From NCBI GenBank assembly GCA_003427395.1, contig BFEA01000402.1, positions 926,734 to 970,346 of the forward strand: 43,613 nt of DNA. The letters run 5' to 3'. Both the position numbers and the translations under genes were made by a program. A model generated the notes under the pieces. It worked only from the letters and a program-made list of their open reading frames with translations, searched no databases and was not told the origin of the DNA. Within the stretch, counting starts at the first letter, position 1. Each line of letters starts with the position of its first letter. The stretch comes from Chara braunii. Taxonomy: Eukaryota > Streptophyta > Charophyceae > Charales > Characeae. Positions 29,601 to 38,961 of this stretch are shown here, in pieces.

Positions 29601-30693
29601 ACCATGTAGACTGAATTTTTTTAGACAAGTGTTTGGAAAAGATGAATTTTGGTTTAAATTTTAGAAGATGGGTGAGAGTCTTGCATCAAAACGTCACCAC
29701 AAGGGTGATGGTCAATAACAATGTGGCCCCACCCATCCCACTAGAAAGATCAGTGCAACAAGGCGACCCATTGGCACATTTTCTCTTTGTCATTATTATT
29801 GAAGCACTAGCGGCAAATTTGAGACATCACAAAGATATTCGTCGCATACAGATCACGAGCATTCCAGAAGATGTCGTTCCAGTTTGCTCTCTATTTGCTG
29901 ATGACCTTTCACTTATGGTTTATGCTACTAATGAAAATATGGAAGAGATTCAGAATTTGATGGACAAATTTTGTCGCCTATCAGATATGAAAGTCAATTG
30001 GGGTAGTAAAAGAACGGGTTGGTGGATACATCACTAAGGTGGGAGACCTCCAGAATTACCAAAGATAAAGTGGTTACCACTGGATACTCCTATCAGGGTG
30101 CTTGGGATTTCTTTATCAGCTGAAGGTAAACCAAAGAATCATAACGAATGGATCTCCCAACCCGCTCAGTCTAAAATGGAATTGTGGAAGAATAAACGTA
30201 CTTCTGTTTTTGGGCAATCGATGATTATTAACAATGTAATCCTGGCATCTATGTGGTATAAGTCTGGGATTTGGGCTATGGATAGAGATTCCCTTAAAAC
30301 TCTTCAGCGTCAGCAAATAACCTTTTTATGGAGAGACAATCATGAGTATAACAGTGTTATCAATAGGGTAGCATGACAATCTATTATTCAACCAAAAGCA
30401 AGAGGAGGATCGGGGATTCTTGACCCTCTCATCCAGACTAAAGCACTTTCTATCCAGTGGTTTCAACGCTTGTTATTCAATCCCCAGACTCCATGGACAC
30501 CTTTGGCCTTGGAACAAATTAAGCGCTTAGCACCCCCTATGACTGAGAGGGTTGACCCTTTGACATGGTTGGAAAATAGATCTTTGACTATTCCAAGAGG
30601 GAAGTACAATACAGTAACATCGGCAGGTTCAAGTAGGCAGACGGTCAGGCAAGACTTGAAGAATGACCCATTTTTTGTTACTATGCTAAAGAT
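29601..30693 (+). pseudogene. LINE B ORF2, second half of reverse transcriptase
   Basis: Resumes at His 29603 with HVD-stop-IFLDKCLEKMNF: a TGA (29612-29614) replaces the Trp found at this place in LINE A. It continues with LERSVQQGDPLAHFLFVIII, then SLFADDLSLM, so the catalytic FADD is intact. NVILASMWYKSGIWAM and KARGGSGILDP follow in the same frame, through TAA at 30035-30037 and TGA at 30374-30376. A frameshift near 30695 passes the reading to the C-terminal region. RT palm residues look functional, but the chain is broken at least four times. Confidence 0.87.
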
Positions 30694-32229
30694 TTGGAGG
30701 AAGTGTGTCAACAGCCTCTATTCGACAATAGATGGATTAAATACTCCCAGGGGTATGTTCTCCACTGTATGCACTCGCCCTGGAAAGGATGGATTAATAA
30801 TGGTATTATGAGGATAAAAGATATATGGAATAAGGAAACAAATGATTGGATTGATCCATCTAAACTAAATGGGAGACTAAGATACTGTCACCATTCGATG
30901 GAAGCCCTAGAAAAGATTATAGATCTTATTCCACTTGAATGGATTCGTATACTTAGAAAAGGTCCCAAACTAATGATGGATGACTGGGTAGCACTCAAGT
31001 CACACTCCCAGCTGATTGGCAGAATTATTGAGCAAGCCCAAAATGGAAGCGTTCTTTTACAATTTTTTTCTCTATCTTCTACCAACGTTGTTCTTCAGAT
31101 GGGGCAAGGGGAAACCCGATGGGTCCAGGCTCAACAGATTTTCAGGATAAGGGTAATCAAAAGTAAAGATTCTTGGGTAGCCTTTAAACCAAAGTGTCAT
31201 ATCTCTTCGCTTCCTCTTGACCCGGGCAATTGGGTACAGAGTACATATACAACGGTAGGAAAACATAATAGATCATTCAAGAGGGTCATCTACTCACTTA
31301 AAGTCAAATCAGCCTATCAAATGCTACGCCCAAGAATCAATCTGAAAGACAAGGTTATTACTAGGTGGATGAAACACCTAAATATAAGTAAGGAAGAACT
31401 GAGGTCAGTTAGATGGTTTAAAACAGCCAAGGACAAACCTGCCAAAATAGCTTCCCTACAATGGCAAATTGAACATAGGTGTCTCCCAACCAATGATTGG
31501 CTCATTGACAGATCCTCCTTAGAACAGAGAGGACTAGCATCAAGATGGTGTAAGTTTTGCAGATCAGCCTTCCCGAGTAAAACAATTCCTGAAACTATGA
31601 AGCATATCTTTATGCATTGTCCGGGTTCAATCTGGATATGGAGGTGGTGGGACCGTATATGGTCACAAATAGTCCCACAGGCCCCCTGGCCATGGGGGTG
31701 GAAAGAGATCCTCCTAGAGACATGGTCCCCTGATATAGAAGTAGTGGAGAACAATGAAAAATTTGTGGAAAATCTATTTTGTATTGGGAGAAGAGCGGTA
31801 ATGTGAGCTATTTGGATGAGGAGGTGCACATATGAATGGGAAGGTGCTAGGTTAGATGAGCTAGACTTCATAGAGACTATCAAACAGCAAATTCAAACAG
31901 ACATCTTAACGAAATGGGCTCAAGTAAAGGAAAAAGTTTATTTTCTCTCAGACAAATCATAAATTCAAATTCATTTTCGAAAATTCAGTCGTAAATGGCT
32001 GGGCGGAAACCAGGGAGGGCGAATTGGGAATGTCATATGGAATGGGGCAAGGGAGGATGATAATGCAGTATTCAACAGAGACTACAAAGTGATATTTGAA
32101 GATTGGACTACTGTTGATTACTCAATACCTTTGCGACCACTAGTAGAATTCCCAGATCCTTTCCCTCCCCCTGCATCAGCCCTTGTTCCTATCTCTTGGT
32201 ATGAGGATTATAGAGTAAAGCATTGCTAA
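30694..32229 (+). pseudogene. LINE B ORF2 C-terminal region with intact zf-RVT zinc site
   Basis: Open for 370 codons from 30694: EEVCQQPLFDNRWIKYS, RILRKGPKLMMDDWVALK, YSLKVKSAYQMLRP, KIASLQWQIEHRCLPTNDWL, and the zinc site CKFCRSAFPSKTIPETMKHI followed by FMHC. The RT zinc-binding domain is thought to help L1-type RT handle RNA or target DNA. A TGA at 31804-31806 and a TAA at 31960-31962 interrupt the same frame, which otherwise runs through WLGGNQGGRIGNVIWN to TAA at 32227-32229. The part from 31456 onward is the source of the duplicated block at 14820-16596. Confidence 0.85.
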
Positions 32230-32331
32230 CTTTAACAGGTCATTCTGGCATCCTGAAAGAAGGATGAAGAGGTGATGCTTTTCTCTATTCTTAGAGGAGA
32301 GACAGATAATGGTCAGTTTTCTCAAAGAAAA

Positions 32332-32480
32332 GGGACGCTGAGCCCGGTTCTCAACAATTTTTCGTTGCGGCCACTCCGGGTAGAATGTGAGGACCCCGAC
32401 CTCAATCTTCATATTGATAATATCAGCCTTGGGCAATTGGGCCCATTTTTCTTAAAAAAAAAAAAAAAAAAAAAAAAAAG
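32332..32480 (+). repeat. LINE B 3' module and poly(A) tail
   Basis: GGGACGCTGAGCCCGGTTCTC starts at 32332, about 100 bp after the ORF2 stop, and leads to a 26-nt A run (32454-32479). This ties the dispersed short module to the 3' end of a full-length LINE. The copy at 15696-15844 is part of the artefactual duplicate. Confidence 0.75.
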
Positions 32481-32572
32481 TTTACTCAATTCCTGTATGA
32501 GTTTTGGCCAAAGTGGCGTGCTTCCAAATATCTGTTTTCTTCTTTGATTGACTGGTATATTGAGGGACAACG

Positions 32573-32690
32573 TTTTTTTTTTTTTTTTTTTTAATTAAAA
32601 AGCACTCCCCCTTTAGTGATAACAGTGCTAATAAGAGAAGACACTGTTAGCACCTAGGGGGAGGCTCCATCTATTGTGTTGCAGCTGGGT
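32573..32690 (-). repeat. Short antisense retroposed insertion with T run
   Basis: A 20-nt T run (32573-32592) is followed by an A/T-rich stretch with an internal inverted repeat (AACAGTGCTAATA and AGACACTGTTAGCAC), then GGAGGCTCCATCTATTG, the conserved part of the palindromic module read antisense. It separates two LINE D protein segments. The right edge is approximate. Confidence 0.5.
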
Positions 32691-33228
32691 ATGTTAATTA
32701 AACGAATGATATTGGTCACTAACCGCACTGCACTCCAGCAAATCAATGATGAGATGTAGGACCTTATGCACATTGCATCAAGTTCCTGCATTGATGAGAG
32801 AGTCTTTATGAATCGGATGGATTACTTACAACAACATTGGACGTTTCAGGTCCAACCAGCAATGAGGACTGTGACACGTAATAATCATGTGGGTTGGCTC
32901 GTTCGAGGGGATCAAATGACAGCCTCTTTTTTTGTCAGACATCCGCCACCTGTTCAATCGCGCTTGATTTTGGCAAGGCAACATCCGTTTGATGCATATG
33001 CGCCCCTGGCCACAAACACACAATCGATTATAACTAATATATCTTTATTTTATGAGAATCTGTTGTCTTCACAGACCCAATACAATGAACAACAGTTGCT
33101 TCATCAATTTCATGATGAAGTTTGGGCAAAAATTGGCAGGAAATTGAATGCAAAAAAAATACAAAATATGGAGGCTGACATCACTATGCAGGAGGTGACT
33201 GATGCGCTCAGATCCTTAGCGCTGCACA

Positions 33229-33238
33229 AAACACCGGG
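33229..33238. repeat. Left copy of 10-bp target duplication AAACACCGGG
   Basis: Repeated exactly at 34158-34167. It flanks the antisense LINE E fragment. The duplicated bases encode part of KTPG in LINE D RT, and the frame continues as LDGLP after the second copy. Confidence 0.9.
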
Positions 33239-34157
33239 CTTTTTTTTTTTTTTTTTTTTTGAAGATCAAAACCCTTCGGTTCCGGCTCCTGCCATTCTGG
33301 GGAGTGACAGTCCGGTTCCTATTCCACTGGCAAGTCTTATGAAACATATAGAGGACACACCCACGCTCCTTCCCATTATGGTTGGGAGGCCCGAGTGGGC
33401 GGCATTGATTGCTTCCTTACGGAAGGATGTGCCTCCCCTCACCCCTGCTTGAATTGGTAAGTCCATGTTTAGTCCAACTCCTCTCAGCTCTACAGCTGCC
33501 AGATCAATGTGCTATACTAGAGTGGACTAAGGCGAACTTCTCTTCTTCTACGACCCTCCTCTTTCCTTTTCTCTCGTTCCCCTCTACATACTGTACCACT
33601 GCGTCCCTACCAGGCAGTTAGATGGGGGGGGAAGGGGTCGGGAAATGCTTCAGGGGGTTTGAGGGGGATCCCTGCATCTAGCTTAGCCCAGTCATTGAAT
33701 ATTAAACGATAGTCTTTCTCTATAACTGCCCCCTATTGACTCTCGTCCATCCCCTTTGTCTCTCCTTTCCATTCCACCTTCCCAATTCTTCCTCCATCGG
33801 GTCCTCCCAGCCAACTTGAGCAGAATTCATGTATTTTGTGTTTAATGTCTTTTAGTGTTTGCAGATTCTGGATATTGAATTTAACCGTGTCCCATTTGGC
33901 TAATATTTCGGTTTGGATCTGCAGTATTACACTTTCGGTGAATTCTGGGCCCTCTAGTCTCGGCCCTTCCATTTCATAGGTTCAACGTCGTCTCCACAGT
34001 GCCCAGAGAACCACTCTTCTACCCATTGTGAACATGTTAGTGGTGAATTCGTCAGGGTGTTCCATCAGACTCCCCGGCCAGGTTTCACAGAGCAACGCCT
34101 TCTAATCCCAGGGCCAGGGTAAGTCTGTGCCTAAATGAATCCAAATTATGTCCCACC
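33239..34157 (-). mobile_element. LINE E, antisense 5'-truncated L1-like fragment in LINE D
   Basis: The left end is a T run (33240-33260), that is a poly(A) tail on the minus strand, and a perfect 10-bp target duplication flanks the insertion. On the minus strand the C-terminal part of an L1 ORF2 is readable from about 34150: WWDIIWIHLG, LMEHPDEFTTNMFTMGRR, LWALWRRR, and then an open stretch 33972-33733 with EILAKWDTVKFN and WLGGPDGGRIGKVEWKG. At least two stops (TAG near 34084 and TGA near 33992) break it. The zinc site itself was lost by 5' truncation. The remaining 33260-33730 is its 3' UTR. Confidence 0.85.
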
Positions 34158-34797
34158 AAACACCGGGTTTGGATGGGTTGCCTGCACAATTTTTCGCTGC
34201 ACATGTTGCCAAAAATGTCGCAAATGTATCAGGTAGTTTGGAATGGTGTTTCCTTTCCGTCGCAAGTGGTACAAGCTATTATCACATTTACACTAAAAAA
34301 AGGAGATAGTACTGACATTAAGGATTACAAACCAATCACATTAATACCTGCACTTTATAAAATCTTTGCCAAAGTGCTCACAGCGAGACTCCAAAAAGTG
34401 CTTTCTTCCCTTATCCACCCATCACAAACTGGCTTGGTCCCAGGGCGACAGATTTTACACAATGTGATGTTGGTGGAACAACTGGTTGAGCATGTGTTGG
34501 GAGGTGGAGATAGTTTCGCTATTGTCTTACTTTATCTTGAAAAGACTTTCTTTTTTTTTTTTTTTTTTTTTTTGGACAAAAAGCTCCAATCTATTCGTGG
34601 GGAGCAGCACGTGCTGAGAACCGGGCCCAGTGTCCCTTGTACAGTGATGCAAATGAGGGAATTTTTGCAGGCTGTACTGACAGCCTTTGGATTTGGTCTC
34701 AAATTCAAACATGCGGTTTCTAGTCTCCTTTCTAATGTCACTTCGCATGTTTGTGTCAATGGGGTGTTGTCTGCTCCTATTCAGCTTCGACGGTTTG
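34158..34797 (+). pseudogene. LINE D ORF2, RT fingers region
   Basis: It resumes with LDGLPAQFFAAHVAK right after the LINE E duplication. A frameshift near 34225 leads to ITFTLKKGDSTDIKDYK, ITLIPALYKIFAKVLTARLQ, LIHPSQTGLVPGRQILHN and FAIVLLYLEK. A retroposed antisense module (34551-34636) then interrupts it, and the codons for the first catalytic Asp appear to be missing there. RT sequence continues with MREFLQAVLTAFGFGLKF and VNGVLSAPIQLRR to about 34797, where a 2.8-kb insertion begins. Continuation is at 37572. Confidence 0.8.
34551..34636 (-). repeat. Antisense palindromic module with poly(A), inserted in LINE D RT
   Basis: A 23-nt T run (34551-34573) is followed by CCAATCTATTCGTGGGGAGC, the 12-bp palindrome CAGCACGTGCTG and CCGGGCCCAGTGTCCC. 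On the minus strand this is a ~60-nt unit plus poly(A). No target duplication is evident, and a few RT codons seem lost at the site. Confidence 0.78.
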
Positions 34798-36390
34798 CGA
34801 CCCTCAACCTCACGCCCTATGTTGTTTTTCGATCGGAGCGTTTTGGTTTGCGAAAAGGCCCGAGAAGAACAACAAAGATGGGGTATGCCAAGGATTTTTT
34901 GGAAAATTGAGTGTGGGGACACAGACATAACTGAGATCCCCCGTGTTGGTCCGACTTTAGTACGAAAGGGTTCCGTCGCCACACGGGCTGCGGAAAGAAA
35001 AAGGTTCAAGGTGATGGGAAATTCAATCCAAAAGTTTCGTTGTACTTCCCAGCGAGCCGTTTGCCTGCGTTTCGAATGAAAGGGGGGGGGTACACACGTA
35101 GTATCCCGTTTTCGGATAAGGTCCCGTCGGCGTTCACTACACAACTTCGAAGCCGATGTGGAGGACCTTAATCAAGTGGCTTTTTCCTTGTGTTCGTCCT
35201 CGCCACATGTGCGGTAATGGAAGCCCTTGGCTCAGTAACGCTCAGTGCGGCGACGGTCGCTGCACAGTGTGTTAGGCCAATGAGGCGCCACTGCCGAGCA
35301 CGGGATGACGATCAACTCATTAAACGGCAACAACAACGAATAAGGCGGAAAGTGCGTATCAACAATAACGAATCCTGCACCGACGAATCCGGAGCACCGG
35401 GTCTCGGGTGGAAAGTAATAACGCCCGCCAATCTTTGCGACGGATTCTCGTACGTCCCACTTGCATACACACGTCCTGTCCTCGTTGTACGGGAAGGGGT
35501 GCGCCGGGGGTGGGACAGTCAGTCCACATGGCAAAAGGACAGAGCACAAAAATCCTACCTAATCATACATCATTTATTTAACGCACTACTCAATCCAATC
35601 CCGCGTTTCATCAAGTCAACCAATCAACATCCCCGTCATGCTTGCACATGTTCTCCGACACAATCCACTTCATGCACATATAAAGGTGAGAGGAGAGAAA
35701 TCACCATAGTCCATCCCTTATAGCAAAAACATAACAGAAAGATGGTGTGAGGGAGGAAAAACGTAGATCAAAAGAGAGAAGAGAGCAAAAAATAATTACA
35801 CAGGAAAGTCCGGTGATCTTTAACAGGAAATTCCGGCTTAATTGCCATGTCAAAAGAACTCACGCTCGAAGACCCGGTGAAATAGTTACAGCTCGTTCAG
35901 AGTCCTACGCTAATTCAAAAATTAAAAAACACCATATCCGCGCGTAGAGTGAACGTGGGAAAAAGTCCTATGCCTATTCAGATTCACACGATAATTCCCA
36001 GAGTTTCCCAAGACGAAGTCCAAAACATTCATGCACAAGAAAGGACGCGACAGGTCCCGCTTATTTCAGAATTCCTAATCGTCGACCCAAATTCCTAGCG
36101 TGCTCGCTAAGGTGCGTATATTTCCCATGTATTTCCCAGGGCTGGTCCCCGGATGGACCGGGGACCCCTACCCCATCCGCGGTCCTCCCGGTTGGACTGG
36201 CCGGTGAGCCGGGCCGGTTCCCTCCTTGTTGCCCCCAGTGCATTTTCGCTGGGGGCTGAATTTTTTTTTTTTTTTCGGCGCGTATGTGTTCCTCAAGCCT
36301 TGTTGGGGGGGGGGGGCTGCCCCGCAATTTCAAGACCAGGTCCTGTAGGCCCGGATTTGTCAAGTCCAGAGAAAGTGGCCAATCTTGGTC

Positions 36391-36423
36391 GCCGATCGTC
36401 GCAGATCAGCGACAAAGATCGGC
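36391..36423. repeat. Small hairpin next to a longer one
   Basis: GCCGATC and GATCGGC enclose GTCGC/GCGAC, giving a short stem-loop. It carries the same GATCAGCGAC word as the longer hairpin 10 nt downstream, so the two may be related by duplication. Confidence 0.5.
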
Positions 36424-36430
36424 TAGGACC

Positions 36431-36522
36431 CCATGTCTTAAGAAAAACGGGTAGAGGATATCCGTCGCTGATCTGTGCAGATCAGCAATGGAGAACACCC
36501 ACGCATTTTTCTTAAGATGTGG
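36431..36522. other. Long imperfect hairpin (foldback), 46-nt arms
   Basis: The arms 36431-36475 and 36478-36522 are mirror images about a 2-nt centre (TG, 36476-36477) with no net indel. The innermost 9 pairs (GCTGATCTG/CAGATCAGC) and the run CTTAAGAAAAA/TTTTTCTTAAG (36437-36447 and 36506-36516) are perfect. Counting by eye, roughly 36 of 45 positions pair if G-U is allowed. It could be a foldback transposon relic, a small-RNA precursor or chance debris. The strand is undefined. Confidence 0.7.
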
Positions 36523-36579
36523 GTCGGGTGGGCCCCTTCTCCAATTTGTCATCTTGTGGTCCAATGGACCAGTTACCAT

Positions 36580-36956
36580 TGGCAACATCTGATGTTTTTT
36601 CACCCTCAGCCACGAGGGGAACACTATACTTCTGATGAGACTCTGCTGAGATGTTATCCTTCTGCGACGTCCGTGCTATCTGTCGAAAAAGTTATGGGTT
36701 CGGATTTTGGAATCGTGATTTCAGAGCCGTCTGAGGTGCAATCCCAAGCATGGACCTAAGCTATATTCTTCCTCCATCTATGTCGAATGGACCTTGCTCC
36801 AATACATGTATCTGGACAGGCTGCCAGGCAAGATACTTCCGGACTGACAACTCACCTTATGTAGAAACCAACAAACAGAAAACGCTCTGCCTCCACGAGC
36901 TGAAAGCTGGAACCATAACTTTTCTGCTGTCGAAATATACTCTGGAAGAGCTATAA
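36580..36956 (+). other. Coding-like fragment of unknown origin
   Basis: Two overlapping frames, ending at 36759 and running 36750-36956, give sequence with ordinary amino-acid balance (SATSVLSVEKVMGSDFG, then CIWTGCQARYFRTDNSPYV and ETNKQKTLCLHELKAG). It does not resemble LINE or transposase domains. I do not recognise it. A piece of host gene picked up by the surrounding insertion is possible, and chance is not excluded. Confidence 0.25.
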
Positions 36957-37571
36957 TTTCGGGCAAGGACCTCGTCTCATCATATCTGGTTCAGCTCGTG
37001 GGGTATCAATATCAAATGACATACTCCACGAAGTGCTCCAGTCACGGGGGGATCGGATAAGTGAGCTTGCTTACTTGATCCCTCCCCGAGCAAGCCATAC
37101 TAGTTGCCTGAATATGTCAATAGTAACCCCCTGCCCCCCTTTGGAAGCCCCCTGAAAAATATTGTACCTTGAAAATTTTATTGTGGATTCGGACAACTCT
37201 TGAAAAGCGCAGTCGAAATTTGACCCTCCCCAAAAAAAACAAGAAGATATTTGGGCACTTTTTTTTCAAAACCGATTTCCCGGTTCACCCCCCTGGGCTG
37301 GTCCGGCTCCATTTGGACCAGGGTAGCTCAACCGGGCGGTTGTCGTCCCAACACTGGTATTTCCCAAATTGCAAAAAGGATGGAAGTCCAAAAAACGACC
37401 CAAAATGTCGAAGGTCCTGAGAGGGACGGACCTCTCCGATTACGAACAATGCACATCAATCCATGGAAACACAAAAAGGGGCCTCTTTGGCCAGTTTGTA
37501 AAAGACGACAAAAATTCGAAGAGAAAGGGGGGAGGGGTGTTAGAAGATGGCACAGGTCCGGAAGCTGCCGC

Positions 37572-38510
37572 GGCACAGGTCAGTGCGGCAAGGTTGCCCT
37601 GTTGCACCGTACTTGTACATCTTGTATGTTAAAACCATGCATATCCTTATTAGGACCGAACCAGACATTCTTGGAATACCACTCCCTTCAGGAGCGATTT
37701 TAAGGTCTGAAGCCTTTGTGGATGACTCTGTGGCATTTACCCCATTGTCTGACCACGCCTTTTTTGCTTTGAAAGACACGATTCAATTCTTTTTTTTTGT
37801 CATTTGTCGCAAGCGGTGGTTAATTGGTCTAAGTCCTTTATTTTGATACCGCCCGGGCCACAACCTCCGTATCACTGGGCGTTCGAGTTGTTATCCCATC
37901 TCAACAAGAATGTTTGTTGGACCACTGTTTATCATTTGATCCTCAACAAATGCAAGACTCTTCACAGTCACTTGCTCGACTGCGTACACATGGAAACAAC
38001 ACAAAGGTACCAGTTTGTTTAGAAGAGCGATAGTTATCAACAATGCAGTTTTGTCGACATTATGGTATAAACGTTCTCTTCTTCAATTGGACTCTCCTTC
38101 CCTTCAGATGGTGAGACACTTGGTGTCCCACTATTTGTGGAAAGAAGAGACTAACGACGATAATTTTTTGCCAAAGGTCGCCTGACAGACCGTTACACAA
38201 CCAAAATGCCATGGAGGCCTCTCTATTTTGGACCCGGAAAGCCAGATCACTGCTTTGTTGGCGTGATCGGTGCCATGGGCTTTTTTTGAATCGCCGCATA
38301 TTCCGTGGCCACAATTGACAGAATACACGTTTCTCCTTTTTGGATTGGTATGATCTGCGTTGTTTTTAGTTAGCTTTCCTTTGTCCAGAATACCTTCGTA
38401 AGCAACGGCTGCAGGGAGTGTGGGTGGGCATTTTAAAAGCTTGGGGAGTTGTTTGTCCTCGCCTGCAACCCCCTCTTATGCTTTTTGAGCGATTGCTTAC
38501 TCAACCTTTG
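37572..38510 (+). pseudogene. LINE D ORF2, RT palm and thumb
   Basis: It begins RSVRQGCPVAPYLYILYV, then IPLPSGAILRSEAFVDDSVA, where FVDD takes the place of the usual FADD/YADD catalytic pair, so both aspartates are kept. A T run near 37790 and a stop at about 37846 break the frame. Beyond it AIVINNAVLSTLWYKRSLL and PKCHGGLSILDPESQ identify the post-RT region, with several stops and shifts up to 38500. LLTQPL at the end is cut by the small element at 38511. Confidence 0.78.
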
Positions 38511-38961
38511 GGAGTCGTTCGACACTCCTCGGGGGCGTGATTCCAAGGGTTTCGTCTTCGTTCCACCTGTCCTCGGAGATGAAATCGGAAATGAAAATGT
38601 GAAAAAACTCCGAGGACAAATCCTTGGGCTCCGAGGATTCCCCAGCCAATCGTCCTCGACTCCAAGGGACCTCGCGAGGTCCCTTGGGGCCCGAGGATCC
38701 GTGTTTCACGGAGAGGAGAGGGCATGCACGTAGAGAGACGTTACAACCGAGAATTCAGATCGTGGCGGCGCCCTATTGGCTGAAAGCCTGAAGCACAATT
38801 TTTTTTCTTTTTTTTTTCCCTTTTTTTCTGACATGGCTCCAAGGATGAGTCCTCGGGCTATTCTCCGAGGACAGGTGGAATGACACCTCCAAAAAAAAAA
38901 AAAACCCTCTGAGGATTCATCCTCGGAGCCCGAGGATGCGCTGAGGAGTGTCGAACGACGC
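38511..38961. mobile_element. 451-bp inverted-repeat element in LINE D
   Basis: GTCGTTCGACACTCCTC (38514-38530) and its exact reverse complement (38943-38959) form 17-bp terminal repeats. CCTTTG flanks both sides (38505-38510 and 38962-38967) as a short target duplication. Internal inverted blocks (TTCCACCTGTCCTCGGAGA and its complement near 38866-38884) and many TCCTCGG/CCGAGGA words add structure. It has no coding capacity. LINE D reads through as QPL-FNNPYIL when it is removed. The superfamily is uncertain. Confidence 0.8.

Larger units (their letters stand above)
18052..32480 (+). mobile_element. LINE B, L1-like retrotransposon inserted in LINE D
   Basis: It runs from just after TTTAC (18047-18051) to a 26-nt poly(A) run (32454-32479), then TTTAC again (32481-32485). 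That is a short, 5-bp duplication, so the 5' edge rests mainly on the LINE D frame rejoining across it: the insertion length of 14434 bp explains the frame change exactly. Without the internal hAT transposon the element is about 7.1 kb, a normal full length for an L1. It has ORF1 (18230-20293) and ORF2 (20437-22314, continued 29601-32229). The RNA 3' end includes the GGGACGCTG module at 32332. Confidence 0.8.
32481..33238 (+). pseudogene. LINE D ORF2 linker and RT entry
   Basis: Directly after the TTTAC duplication the LINE D frame resumes with FTQFLYEFWPKWRASKYLF, which aligns with FKDMVNTFWHYWRSQ in LINE A after its endonuclease. A short antisense insertion (about 32573-32690) interrupts it. 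It continues with RMDYLQQHWTF, LFYENLLSSQTQ and EVTDALRSLALHKTPG, the RT entry motif. The frame reaches AAACACCGGG at 33229-33238, the target site of LINE E, and rejoins at 34158. A stop near 32757 and the insertion are the breaks. 32486-33232 is also present in the artefact copy. Confidence 0.75.
34798..37571. other. 2.8-kb insertion of unknown type in LINE D RT
   Basis: LINE D reads PIQLRR up to about 34797 and SVRQGCPVAPYLYILYV from about 37575, where the two are adjacent in related RTs, so everything between is inserted. The ends show no convincing inverted repeats (flanks CGACGGT and CACAGGT share only GGT). 34800-35760 has no recognisable gene but holds CACATATAAAGG near 35677, a possible TATA-type promoter. 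35760-36390 is plain, with a T run at 36258. 36391-36524 holds two hairpins, and 36580-36956 is coding-like sequence. It might be a solo LTR plus other pieces or a DNA element with eroded ends. Confidence 0.6.

Noticed and set aside
35260-35760. Solo LTR within the unknown insertion
   Set aside because: A TATA-like CACATATAAAGG is present, but no matching TG...CA ends with a short target duplication could be fixed, so it is mentioned only as a possibility.
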